Shown: positions 9,901 to 23,425 of the stretch, one piece after another
How the letters are laid out: the number at the start of each line of letters is the position of its first letter
Position numbering within the stretch: the first letter of the stretch is position 1
From: Charina bottae
Taxonomy: Eukaryota; Chordata; Lepidosauria; Squamata; Charinaidae
Assembly (NCBI GenBank): GCA_023362775.1
Contig: JALMGJ010000002.1
Coordinates: 109,175,981-109,239,980 of the forward strand
Length of the DNA: 64,000 nucleotides
Direction: 5' to 3'
Notes under the pieces: generated by a model
Told to the model about the DNA's origin: nothing
Databases searched by the model: none
Seen by the model: the letters and a program-made list of their open reading frames with translations, nothing else
Program-made: the position numbers and the translations under genes

Positions 9901-12900
9901 GTTCCTGCTCTTCTGTAGACAATTTTTCTTTTAGGCATTGTATCTCAGCATTCATTACTTGCTCCTTTTCTCCATATTCATGGAAGCATTTCTCTAAATG
10001 AGAACTTTGCTTTTTACATAAGAACTCATATACATATTCCATCTATTGTTCTATTGACATTTTCATGTATTTTCTAGATTCCTTATTTTTACTGCTACAG
10101 AAAAATCTGACAGCTTAAGTTTCTCTCCATAAAGTATTTCATAACAACATATTATTAAAGCCCTTGAAACACCATCTGAACTACTTAGAAGCTTTCAAGC
10201 CTCTTATTTCTTAGAAATGCAATTGAAAGAACAAAAGCTATTTCCAGAGTATGTGGTTTTAATTATTTTTTTTTCTCAAAAATGCCAGTAAACGTTTGAA
10301 CATTTTCTATTCCAGCTGCTGGGATTCATCAAAACAACAATTTTTAGAGCACTCTTTCTTTACATTTTTATATCAGGCCATTAAAGGCAAAAAGTGTCCA
10401 CTTCTTGGCACAGCTTCTTGACAGTTTTTGTCTTTTTGTCTGTAACTACCAATATAACTTAGATGTGAACAAAACAAAGCCTTTACTTGGCTCTGTCCTG
10501 ATTACAGTGGAGATTATATGCATAAAGTTTCCAGTAGTTCCATCTACCTGTGGAATATCAATTCGGGCAAATTAGGTTCCCTCTCCTTCTTACATTCCCC
10601 TTTTCCCTAACCTATTATAGAAGGATGCAGGGAGAAGGAGGAAAGTTGATGCAATGCTAAGTGGAACCCATAGAGAGAACAAATATTTAGTAACCAATAT
10701 ATAATATTCGTGGAAAGGCTAATGATTCCCATCTTTCGACTTTAGACTTAGAAAACTGAAAGCGTAACCATGCACGTGTGTTGGTCATTGATTTCCCTTG
10801 GGAAATCAATGCAGACCCCATTTCAATGACTAATGAGTTATCATTGTAACATGATAAAAGCTTATCAGATCAAGGTGGTATTAGCTGTCAGTGTTGTTGA
10901 ATAGTATTTTAAAGTGCCTAACCACATGTTGTTTAATATATTCAAAAGCACATCAAGCTAATTTTTCCTTAAATCCCTTTCTGAGGTTCAAGTTAGCATA
11001 GAAACCAGCCCACTGCACATACATTTGGGGAAAAACAACGCTGCAGTGTAATAAAATCCTTTAATATATATTCCTGTTATGATCTCTATTATTGTGCAAT
11101 CAAGTTAAAGAGGAATGGTATTGATCTAAAGGTAGTGTTTGGGCTATTGCTTAGACTCTTCCATCTAGTATTTCTTTCATTGATCTATAAGAAGTTCTGA
11201 CTTGGCAGGCAAATGGTTTTATTTGTCATGATGGGGAGGAAGAAAATATTTCTCAGCCAAGCTTAGAAATATTTTTCAGAATGCTAACAAATGAAGTTTA
11301 TTTTCTAATAGAGTAATATCTCCAACATTTTTGGAGTTACCTTTCTGCTCTTCAAGTATTTTGCACTTTTCATTCAGTTCTTCAGTTTGTGTAGATAGCA
11401 TAGTTTCTTTCAGATGAAGAGTACTTTCCAGTGTTTCAATGTCCTTGTTCTTGGATTCTATTATTTCCTCTAATTTGACAATATGCAGCTTGTATTTATC
11501 ATCAACTTGTTCTGCAACATTGCTGTTAGAAAGAAAAAAATCACACTAGTTTTGTCATTGTGTTTTACAATAATTTGTTTGGCAAAAGAAATATATATCA
11601 GTTCATCTTCTTCTGTATGATATACAAATTGGGGAGGATCTTATTTTCTGTATCTGTTAAAATAATCTCTTCCCAAAAATAGTCAAGCAGTAGCAGCCAC
11701 ATATGACCACTGAAGATAAACCACAATATCTTCCTTATAAATCACCCCAGCTTTTTTGCTTCCAGTTGAAGTTTAGATTATATCTGACAAGCTATTACTA
11801 GCCAATTTTTTCATTAAATCTTCAGCCGAATTGTACACAGTAGGACAATTTTTTGTAACATTATTTGGCATCAAGCTTTATAGAACTATCTCACAGGCAC
11901 CAAAAATAATTTTTCAAAAACAAGTTAAAATGGTCAAAATCAGTGACGTCACCTTTAAGGTCCTGTCTGATCTTACCTTGAATTTAGTGCTTTTGCAGCC
12001 TGAAATCTTACATTTCATGTTTGGCAATTCTCACAAGGTGATTATTAAAGACAGACAGACAGTTCGATGGATGGATAGGTTTTCTGTTCTGAATTTCTGC
12101 AGAAGCCATTTTGAGCAACAAAGAACTAAAACAGTCACTTCAATCAGTTTGGTTTTGCTGCTGTCCTTGGAGTGGTCAAGATACATGTAGCTTTTCTACA
12201 CATGATTCCTTTGAAGGGGAAAATGTTGTGAATGCATGCCTCCTGTTGTTTTTTACATGCCTATCCAACAATATCAATTTAATCTCTCTCCCCACCATAC
12301 TAGTTTAAAATTGAACAGTTAGGTAGCAAGGATCTTCTGCCAGTCACCAATATTAATTGAAAATATTTGTTACATCCAGCCTGGGTCCCATAGACCGTAT
12401 TAGTGTGTTAGGATAGCCATTTTGGGAACTGGGGATTCATCCATCATGTATAAAACTGTAGCTTGAGAAAATCAGGATTTGGGAGCAATGTGCCTATCTG
12501 CAACCTTCATTGGTTTAGCAAGTCTAGACATATGAATATTTCCATATATTTCTACTAGTGGGTAGAGAACAAGTCCCATGATCATTATACAACATGGCTT
12601 GTCCAAAATTAGGATTGCATATGCATGCATACTTGACTTACCCAAGTTCTACAATACATTCCAAGAATTTTTCCAAGTCATATTTCTCTTCAGTCGGCCT
12701 CTCTGTTTCTGTTCTGAAATAAAGTTTGATCACAGAGTATTAATCTTCAGAAAATAGGAATTCCAAGTCTCACGTTGGAATAGTTTTATTTAATTTACAT
12801 CCCGTGTTTCTTTGAAATAAAGTTTCAGAAAATAATGGCAGCTTGACCCTGTCTCTAGACTCCCTTAATTTATTTTATTAAATTTAATATAGCCACCCAC

Positions 12901-15900
12901 TCCAGCAGACTCTGGACGGCTTACAAAATATAATACTAAATTAAAACAGTTAAAAATATAGACTAAATACAACCTTTAAAAAAAAACACAACAGCCCCCC
13001 CCCCTCCAAACGCATTAACCCCAGGCCTGGGCCCAAAGCCAGGTTTTAAGGGCTTTTCAGAACCCTAGGAGAGAGGGCACAGTCCCTATCTCTGGGGGGA
13101 TGATGTTCCAGAGGGTGGGGACCACGACAGAGAAGGCACACTTCCTAGGTTCCACAAGACGGCAACATTAAACAGAAGGAGCGTGGAGCACTTATTCTGC
13201 TGGAATGTACTGGGCAGGCAGAAATAATGGCAGAACCAGGTCCTATGCCATGACAGGCTTTAAAGGTAACAATCAGCTCTTTGAATTGCACCCAGAAGCC
13301 AACTGGCAGCCAATGTAGCTCATGTACCAGAGTGACACATGGGCACAACAAAAAGTGCCCATTACTGCTCGTGCCATTGCATTCTGAACCAGCTGTAGCT
13401 TCCAGATGGTCTTCAATGGCAGCACCATGTAGAGTGCATTGCAGTAGTCCAATTGTGAGGTCACCACGGCATGAGTGACTGCCTGCGGGGCCTCCCTGTT
13501 GAGAAAAGGGTACAAGTGGTGCACAAGATGTACTTGTGCAAAGGCCCTCCTGGCCACAGCTGCCGCCTCCTCCTCAAGCAACAGCTTTGAGTCTGGGTAG
13601 ACCCCCAAGTTGTGCACCATTCTTGAATGGGGAAATGCAACCCATCTAAGACCAATGATAGTGATACTCCTGACCCGGGGCAGGGTGGTGGTAGTGGGCA
13701 AACAGTCATAGCCAGTCTTGTCAGGAGTGAGCCGAAGTCTATACACTAAACACTGGGCCAGTACCTCAACAGCTTCACTTGCGCAGTCCAGGGTAGAGAT
13801 GTAAAGTTGGGTATCAAGAGCATACCAAACCCAAAATATCTTATTACCAAACTACATTTCAGTGAAGTTAATAAAAATGGTTGGTGTTTGACAATTCATG
13901 AGATAACTTACAATTTTTCAGGCTGGGCTAGTTTTTCTTTCACAGTTCCTTGGACTCCATTTAGTTTAATTTCCATGTCTTCCTTTGTAACAGGACCCAT
14001 CTAAAATTGCATCAACAAACATTATTGAATGGCTCAACATGTGAGAGACTATGACTGTCCTAAACTTTCTTTAAGCCAGGAAAAAGGTATGGAAAATAGA
14101 GTAACATAAGCAGCAGTTGTTCCTCTAACTCATATTCATTAGGGGAAACTGTAGGTCTAATCTGTTATCATGAACTTGTGATACTTGCAAATTCCTTAAG
14201 AAGTGAGGAAGTGTGACTTCCAGTGGGGACATGGCCAACTGAACAGCTGTGCCTGCGGGCTCCACGGACAGAACTAACAACACGGCGGTTTTTTGGGCTC
14301 AGGCAGGCTTTTTCCTGAAGCCCTGGAGCGTTTTCACAGACAAAGAAAGCACTCAGAATCATCCCATTTACTCTCCAGAACGTCGACTTGCAGCCTGAGA
14401 ATCGCAAACAGTGTTCGCGCCGATCGGGTAAGAGCTGCCGGGAGGCCGGGACATCACCATTTCCAAGCCGCACTGTAGCCTTAAAGAGACACTAAGTTGA
14501 GCCACCCCATTTCTAAATCACCCAATTTATATTTCTTTTAAGTTTATGTACCCTAAGAGAGGCTTTCTACAGAAAGCAGAAGCGATCTCTCTTGATGCTA
14601 ATCATTATTTTTGGGATTATTTTTTTTTAAGTTTTGGCTTGTTTCCCATCTAAATACTAAGGAGGATTGAGAATAAATAATTGCCTCCCTGCTATTATTT
14701 TTGTACTGAATTTGAAGAATTTACTATTTTCCTACACGTTGAATCTGCTGTTTTGAATCTTCAGCTTCCTCTTGCCACTTTCCCTGGGAGCTGCCTGTTA
14801 TATACTTTCACTTGTGTCAACATCTTTCGGAAATTTTCCATTAACTCCTACTTTCGCTAGTCAATCTAGGGGGCGCCATAATCTACTGCTTGAAACATGG
14901 AGGATCTCAGAGTTTCTCAAGAGTTTTGTTGTGAGTTTAAACAGAGTTTCAAACTGATTCTTTTTGATTCATGTCAAGCTATTATGCAAGATATTCGGGA
15001 CATTGTAGAAAACTTCAGCTTTAAAATGTGTTCTCTGGCTGGGGATGCTGTGGAAGAGGTTGAGGGGTTCAACATTGATAAAAATGTTTCTACTGATAGT
15101 GTGATCGAAGCTTTTGCTGATGACGACCAGATTGTGGAACTGAAAGAATTAAAGGGACACTTCGAATTGCAAACTATAAATGGAATTGTTTTTCTGATGG
15201 AAAGTTATGGGAAGGAGGAGGTTTTTTTCTATGGGTGGTTTTCTGCTGAGAAGTTGGAGTTTTAAGAGGGGCAGTTGGGCTGTTTGATTTTTTGATGAAA
15301 AATGTGCTGTGTGTATTGTGGAGATATGTGAATGCTTTGTTATATATTTTGAAGTGGGGTAAAGATTTAAAAATGTTTATTTGGATTGCTTTTAAGGCTT
15401 GTTTGATTTCATATGCTTTCTTAATGACTTGGATCAAGAATAATAAGGTATAAACAATAAATGCTTGGTTTTAGGTTTAATAGAATTAAGATTGTTAAAT
15501 TTCAGTTTAATTAATTATAAGAGCAGATAATTTACATGTTTTTTAGTTTGATCTTTATTATAGTGGACAGAAATGTATAGAATAGTGGTAGGAAGGAAAT
15601 AATTAAATAAATGTTTTTTGGGGGGACTTAATTAGGAGGTTCATACATTTTTCTTTTAATATAAGGGGAATGAGCAATTGTATTTAGTGATTTTTATAAT
15701 GTGCTAATGGAATGATTTATAGAAATAATGTGACTTTGGTTTGATATAGAGTAAGGGATTGATTATGGAAATTGCTGTATATTCTTTCTGTTTAAAGTCG
15801 GAAGTCACCTCTTTATGTAATCTTTAAAACTTTTTTTCTCTTGTTTTTTCACACTTTTAAGGCTTTTTTTCTTCTTTTTTTTAGTTTTTTTGGTTTTGGT

Positions 15901-18900
15901 AGTTTTTATCTTTAAATCTAATAAAAATTCTTATAAAAAAAAGAAGTGAGGAAATGTAATCCACACCATTAATTTAACATACCTTTTTTGAGTTCATTTT
16001 GTTCCTAAGCTTCATTAATTCCAAATAGAGACTGTGCATTTTCTTCTGGGATCCATCTTCAAAACACTTAAAATGACAGAAGGCAGAGCACATCAGTTTT
16101 ATTATTAAATTTGACTTATGCCACTTCAGAAACTACCTAGGAGACTCACAACAAAACATAACCTTGACATTATCTGATTCCAGTAGGAGAGGATAATTAT
16201 GCCTAACTCAGAAGTCCCAAAGTGTTCAATGACACTTGCTCCCAAATACAGTCTTAAACATGTTCTTGATTCTCCACTGGAAACAAGTGAGGTTTAAGAG
16301 TTATCATGATACATAAGCTCTACCTAAGTGATATCAATATTTCATGAAGATGCTCCACCAGATGTCAATGTAGCATCCTGTAAAAACCTTTCTTTCAAAC
16401 TCAACTAGAATCAAAAAGGAAACATGCGCTATGCTAACGGCTTTTTGGTTTGAGTACACTCCATACATTTGCAATTGCTTGGATGGAATAATCACGCATA
16501 CAGCAGTGCCACTAAATCATGTGCTGAAATCTGCTTTGCTAACATATTCTTTCCCTGCAACAGAGGCTTGGTTTTTCTACATTATTCACAGGAGGGCTTG
16601 AACATTTCTTTCTGATTTCTCTTGGTGTTTTTACTTTATTGCTGGAAGTGGCAGAGACTACAACTGATGTTTTCTGCTCTAAATTTCTCTGCCACTCTGG
16701 AGTCTCCCTGGCTGCCTGCACAGTCTGAAACAAGTTCAGTAGGAGTTCCTGCATGTTTCCTCTTGGAGCTATGAAAAGCCAGGAAAACTCCAGACTGCTG
16801 ATGTTATGGCACAAAAAAGAAAGAAGGCAGTCCTACAAATTCCTTGGCCACCTCAGAACATATGAAGGACAAGAAAGCCACACTGTCCTAACATTTCACT
16901 CAACTGCTCGTTTCTTTGAAATAAAATTTGAAAACAAATTCTCTTTCATGAAACTGAATATGAATTGCTCCCCAAAAAAATGCAGAAATTTGCTACACAT
17001 CATTACCACCAAAACGTTCTTGGAGAAGAAATGAATATCACATTTGTATTTTAAATGTACAGGTAGTCCTCGCTTAACAACCATAATTGGGACTGGTATC
17101 ACGTGATCGCGGGAACGCTGCAATAGTCATATGTGTTAGGACTGGTCATAAAGTTACCTTTTCAGTGCTGTCGTTGAATGGTCGCTAAACAGGGCAGTTG
17201 TTAAGCGAAGATTACCTGCATAAAACATCTTCCTTCACAGAATACTGATCATTACATACCTGTCCTACATTGCTTTTTATCTTCCACCTACAGTATAAAT
17301 GCTAGAGCCCATCATTACCCGCCCCCCCAACAAGCTGTTATAATGCCTTTAAAGAGAACTATCTATATGCACCTTTGTTTTGAGCAAATCATTGCTTTTT
17401 CTCAACTCCAGAAGCTGTTTTTCCAGAGAAGTGACATTTGCCAAAAGAGTGTTTTTCTCCCGAACTGCAGCAGACAGCTTTGATTCAGACTTAACAAGAT
17501 CTTCCTCCAGGACTTGCAACCTTTTATCTTGCTGGCCACGTTCTCCAATTAGTATCCGAATCTACCCAAACAGGATGAAATTGACTAAAACATTTGACAG
17601 AATGCAAGTCCACCCCTCTATATATTTTGGCAAAATACACATAAACTTGTTGCTAATATAAAACCACGGAAATGTTCCATTCCTTACTTGCTCACTAAGG
17701 GAAGCAACCATATATTTATTTCTAATGTGCGCTGCCTTCTACCAATGATTTCAAGATGGTTCACAAAACGTAAATCACAAAACACAGGTTAAATGAAACA
17801 ACCAAATGAAAGTACTTAGTGCACTTTTACAGAGTTTGGGATATAAATGAAAGCATTTATAACATGCTCTTCAACTAGGGACTAGTTTACAAAGATTAAT
17901 AATCAGACAGTCCCTCCATCAAATACCTGGGGGGAAAATGATATTTTACTGATACCCAATTTATTTATTAAATTTGTAGGCCACCCAGCTCACCGCCCAG
18001 AGTCCCTCTGGTGGGAGGAGATGGGCGGTGACAAATCTAATAAATAAATAAAATAAATAAACATCTCTAGTCAGCATACAACAGTGGTTCTTAAACTGGA
18101 GGTAATTACCCCCAAGGATAATTTGGGCGTATCCTGGGAGTAATGGAACAATTTGTAATTGCTTGTTTGTGAGTCGAAGATCCAGTTTGGAACTGCCACC
18201 GAGTCACTTGTGTAAAAGCACAGACTCTGGGGTTTTTTGTAGAGGTTATGACATTATTCAAAACTAGAAAAGGGAGTAATTAGGGCAAAAAATTTCAGAA
18301 CTGCTGGCATACAATATAAAAACATATAGTTGAACTGAGAAGACAAAAAACTAGAAGCCCACTTTGCACAGCTAGCTTATTGATTTAAATGTGTCAACAG
18401 CTAGAGTGTTGACGCCACATCAAACTTAAAATGATGTTTATTCATACCTCCTTTTCCAGCTCCTTTTGCTTTTTCAATTCTTTAATGACAGTCAGATCCT
18501 TGTCAGACTTTATTCCTGTGCTGTTTGGCTGTCAATTCAAGAAATACAGGAACAAGGTTAAAACCTTAAAGGTTAAAAGTTTGCTTCGTAAGGTTACTGA
18601 AAGCTAGAAACTGAAGTTTTGCTTTCACTTTTTATGAAAACAACTTTTAAAAGTATAAATGTAGCTTGAATGGCTACAGAGCTGAGAAATATACCAATTG
18701 CTAAGAAACCATATCCTAGATGCATATTTGGCGAACATTCTTTGAAAAAAAGTTCAGCAAATTTTAAGCTATTCAGTTTAATGTGTGGGGTCTGTAAATT
18801 TCCTCCCACCCCCATGAAACAATTGTCACTGTCACAATTATTACAATGCCAAATGCTGTCTTCCTTAAGGTGACTAACAGCTTGCTTAACATTTAGGTAT

Positions 18901-21900
18901 TTCATATTCTGCTGTAAGTCACAAACTCCTATTTAGAGACAAATGACCTTTCACTTTCTACAAAATAATGCTAATGGAATATGAAAGAAGTATGATGTGA
19001 TTCTTACTCTTGAACCGAGAGATGGAAGTTTTCTTGTAGTTGCTGGGGAAGGCATAGGTTTCATGTTGCTTGGATTTGGCTGAACTCCTACATCCCCTAC
19101 AAAATATACTGTAAAATAAGAGGTTTCCTTCTCCATCCCAAAGAGCGTAATTTCCCCCAAATACATTTGAAAGGTATTAACTCAGCATTGAAACACTGGA
19201 AGATGGAGGCACTTTATGAAGAAAGCTTGAAATAGAAAATCTGGCACTATTTGACTACCAATGTTTAAGTTCCAGATCGGTGGTGTATCTAACAAACTCC
19301 ACTTGGTGACATTTGCCCCCCTGTCCATGCCCCATAGAAGCTTATATGCCAAATGTAACCACATTCACAGTTTTATAATGAGATTAATAGACATTACAGA
19401 AATCCCAAAGAGAAATGTTAACTTGTTAAATGCATAGTTCCAGTATATTTAGGATGGCTTTTTCTTAAACTATTTAGAAGCTCACAGCTAAAATGACCAA
19501 TGGGACTGCTTTGCTTTAGAGGAGAGAATATGGTATAATATTCTGGTCTTTTAAAATGAATTTTATTTCTCTGTGCAGCCTTTGACATTCAAAATTGTGT
19601 TAAATGTGAGCTGACACAATAAAAATGCTGGAATTAGACAAGGGAAACACATACACACATTTTTGCAAGACTTAGATTAGTAAACTAAGATTAATTGATT
19701 ACAGTTACAGTAAAATCAAAATGTAAATGTAGTGCAGATTTAAAAGTAGCATTGTCAAACAGAAGCAATTCCTTAAACATTTCATTAAAATCCGATTTCT
19801 GTAAGATAAGCAGTTAAGAGTGTTTAATGCCATTCTTAAGAGTCATCTCAGCAATTTCAAACTGTAAAATAGATGTTAAATATGTCGTAAGTCATTTTTT
19901 AAAAATTTTAAATTAGATACTCCCCATACCTTTACATAGTGCAATTTCAATTTCATTATTTTCATATTATTTATTTAGTTAGTTAGTTTTTATCCCGCCT
20001 TGGCGGCGAACATACCTAATACTCCTTCCTCCTCCTATTTTCCCCACAACCCTTTGAGGTGAGTTGGGGCTGAGAGAGAGTGACTGGCCCATGATCACCC
20101 AGCCAGCTTTCATGCCTAAGTTGGGACTAGAACTCTGAGTCTCCTGGTTTGCCATTGGCTCCTTCCTAGGGCTGAGAGACAGGGACTGGCCAAAGGTCAA
20201 CCAGCCGGCTTTCATGCCTAAGGCAGGACTAGAACTCTCAGTCTCCTGGTTTCTAGCCCAGCACCTTAACCCTTATTGTCAGGGTTGCCAACTGGTGTTG
20301 GATGAACCTGTACTACTCCATCTCTTAAAAAACAATTATCTTGAGTAAGGTTGCCAATTGATCAAGTTAGACGCTGCATTGAGCCTTAGTTTGTCACTCA
20401 CTGCTCAGTCCTGTGTGAATTTTCTAAGAAATAAACCCTTCTATGTTTGCTGAGGGTTGTTCTCAAGTTGTTACAGAGGACATAAAGCAGGAGAGATACC
20501 CCAATGAATAAGGTGTTATTCAACATCCTTGGACTACACATGATCAAACTGCAATGAAAGCTAGAAACAGAGACTCTCCAGACACATGCTTTGTCAGATT
20601 TCTCATATGAAATTGGAAAATTGGGTTTCTCTACAAAGCAAAAGTGTTTTGGCAAATTGCATCCTCTACAAAGCAAAGGCCTCTCATGGTGACGTGAAGT
20701 GCAGGTGCAAGATAACAACGGTCACGTGTGTATTGTTATGGCTAGTTTCTGGATCTTCCCATGAGAACAAATCCTCCTGATTTCCACAATGTTTGCATTG
20801 TGTCGAAATCCAATTTGAAGGGGTGTCAGATTTCTTATTGGGTTATATGAAATTGGAAATTGGGTTTCTCTACAAAGCAAAAGTGTTTTGGCAAATTGCA
20901 TCTTTTACAAAGCAAAAGCATTCTCATGGTGACGTGAAGCACAGGTGCAAGATAGCAACAATCACGTGTGTATTGTTTTGACTAGATCGCATGGGAACAA
21001 GGTCTCTTGATATCTTTCCGTGGGAAGCCTTCCTCAAGCCCCCCCTGAGCAAGGAAGGGGGGAACTCAGTGCTTAGATGCAGCACTGCTACCCAATAGCA
21101 GGTCATGCTATGTGCTTTAGGCCTAATGCTTTAGGCCTGGTGTGTGTCACAGCTAACTTCCAGCCAATCAGAAAGCTAGAAGAACTGAATATACAACCAT
21201 GCAAAATGGTGTTCTATGCTTCTTGATTTCTAGTGTCTTTTAGCCATGTAGTTCTTCACGTGTTCACTTCCCGTGGACTGGGCAGAGTGAGCTATGCCTG
21301 GCTTTGGGTATAGGCTGTGGCAGGAACTCTGGCCCTGGGATCAATACACGGAACTCTGCTTATAAGTTTGTTTTTGTTTTTCCTTTGACAATGCTGTACC
21401 ATGTATATTCAACTTTCCTTTTTGCGATAATGTGATTGTATATACATTATTGCCTTATGCTACCAGTAAACACTGTTAGCCCTACAAGCTGCATTCTTGT
21501 CTGTTTATTCTCAAGCCTCGAGTTTTTTCCCTTTAAGCCAGCGTACATCCCATCATGCTTCACATTAAAGAAGCAACCATACATACAAGCAAGAAGCTGC
21601 TGAAGAAACTTTGCAAAACCACCACTATTCATAACCCAGTTACTTACCCATTTGCATCTTGAATCGGTGAGACTTTTCAAAAGATACAGGTCCTTTTGAT
21701 GGGTCTGAAGTTTTGATATCGTAAGAGCCTGGTGGTGGGGCACAAGCTAGAGAGGTGGGTAGGGGATGAATATTAATCAAAGTCAGAGCCCCAATTACAA
21801 TAAGTTTTGTTTGGTTTTTTTTCTAAATAAGCCATTAAAATGATTATATTTAACTTAAATCTGTATACATTTTGAGTTTATTTTTTCCTGATTTCATGGT

Positions 21901-23382
21901 TCCACTAAATGTAGAAGGTACCTTTGAATCTGTGGCTTGAATCATGTCAACTGGATTTCTATTTTCTTAGTGGAAACGTTTCACTCCTTATCCAAGGAGC
22001 TTCTTCAGTCTGAGTAAAGTTAGTAAGGGAATCCTTAAATATGTTTCTAGGCTGGCTGTGTGACCTTGCACCTGGGGCTAGGTCATGGTTATTTTTGAGA
22101 TGTTTGTTTCTAAGTCCCTTTATCATCTAAAGGAGGATCGTTAAGATTACCCTGCTGCTGTTGAGCTTGTGAAATGGTCTTAATCTTCCTATGCACAGAA
22201 GACAAAGCAGGAAGGAAGATAGGGGAAAGGTTATGCCTGAGGCCCCCACCTCTATTCAAGGAAGGATTTTCCAAGTTGGCATGAATGGATTCCTTGACCC
22301 CTCTCTCAAACCACCTATCTTCTCTGTCTAAAATGTGAACATTAATGTCCTCAAATGAATGTCCTTTTTCCTTTAGATGAAGATAAACTGCTGACTCTGG
22401 TCCTGTGGTGTTACTTCTCCTGTGTTGGGCCATCCTCCTGTACAAAGGTTGTTTGGTTTCTCCAATGTAGAGTTCAGAGCACTCCTCACTGCACTGGATT
22501 GCATACACTACATTGCTTTCCTTGTGTTTTGGAGTTTGATCTTTGGGGTGTACAAGCCTCTGTCTCAGTGTGTTGGTGGGTTTGAAATATACAGGTATGT
22601 GGTGTTTGCCTGTATATTTCAAACCCACCAACACACTGAGACAGAGGCTTGTACACCCCAAAGATCAAACTCCAAAACACAAGGAAAGCAATGTAGTGTA
22701 TGCAATCCAGTGCAGTGAGGAGTGCTCTGAACTCTACATTGGAGAAACCAAACAACCTTTGTACAGGAGGATGGCCCAACACAGGAGAAGTAACACCACA
22801 GGACCAGAGTCAGCAGTTTATCTTCATCTAAAGGAAAAAGGACATTCATTTGAGGACATTAATGTTCACATTTTAGACAGAGAAGATAGGTGGTTTGAGA
22901 GAGGGGTCAAGGAATCCATTCATGCCAACTTGGAAAATCCTTCCTTGAATAGAGGTGGGGGCCTCAGGCATAACCTTTCCCCTATCTTCCTTCCTGCTTT
23001 GTCTTCTGTGCATAGGAAGATTAAGACCATTTCACAAGCTCAACAGCAGCATGGTAATCTTAACGATCCTCCTTTAGATGATAAAGGGACTTAGAAACAA
23101 ACATCTCAAAAATAACCATGACCTAGCCCCAGGTGCAAGGTCACACAGCCAGCCTAGAAACATATTTAAGGATTCCCTTACTAACTTTACTCAGACTGAA
23201 GAAGCTCCTTGGATAAGGAGTGAAACGTTTCCACTAAGAAAATAGAAATCCAGTTGACATGATTCAAGCCACAGACTGTTCCACCTGGATGACTGAGAAC
23301 CTTCATAGACGTACCTTTGAATATTTATGAACTCTTAATGAAATGCCACATCATGGGGCGAGAAAGTAAACTCATCTGTTCC

Positions 23383-23425
<43 letters not shown>

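Larger units (their letters stand above)
21930..23310. mobile_element. palindromic Penelope-like element: two inverted GIY-YIG ends
   Basis: The arms 21930-22595 and 22609-23274 are inverted copies of 666 bp each, gapless and almost identical, around a 13-nt loop. Each arm encodes, reading away from the centre, a 183-codon frame (minus 22661-22110; plus 22543-23094) whose core is a GIY-YIG endonuclease: NVVYAIQCSEECSELYIGET then LYRRMAQHRR. The frame starts inside the opposite arm and reads through the loop. A tail of 36 bp (23275-23310) follows the right arm. Flanking GTACCTTTGAAT (21918-21929, 23311-23322) looks like a 12-bp target duplication. Penelope elements are known for inverted and tandem partial copies. 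No reverse transcriptase is present. It sits in HMMR intron 1. Confidence 0.9.

Noticed and set aside
11831..12190. 119-codon frame in HMMR intron 8
   Set aside because: No domain, biased AT-rich composition, opposite strand within an intron.
22355..22849. Frames on the strand opposite to the GIY-YIG ORFs (76-98 codons)
   Set aside because: Exact antisense shadows of the palindrome arms, mirrored on both sides.
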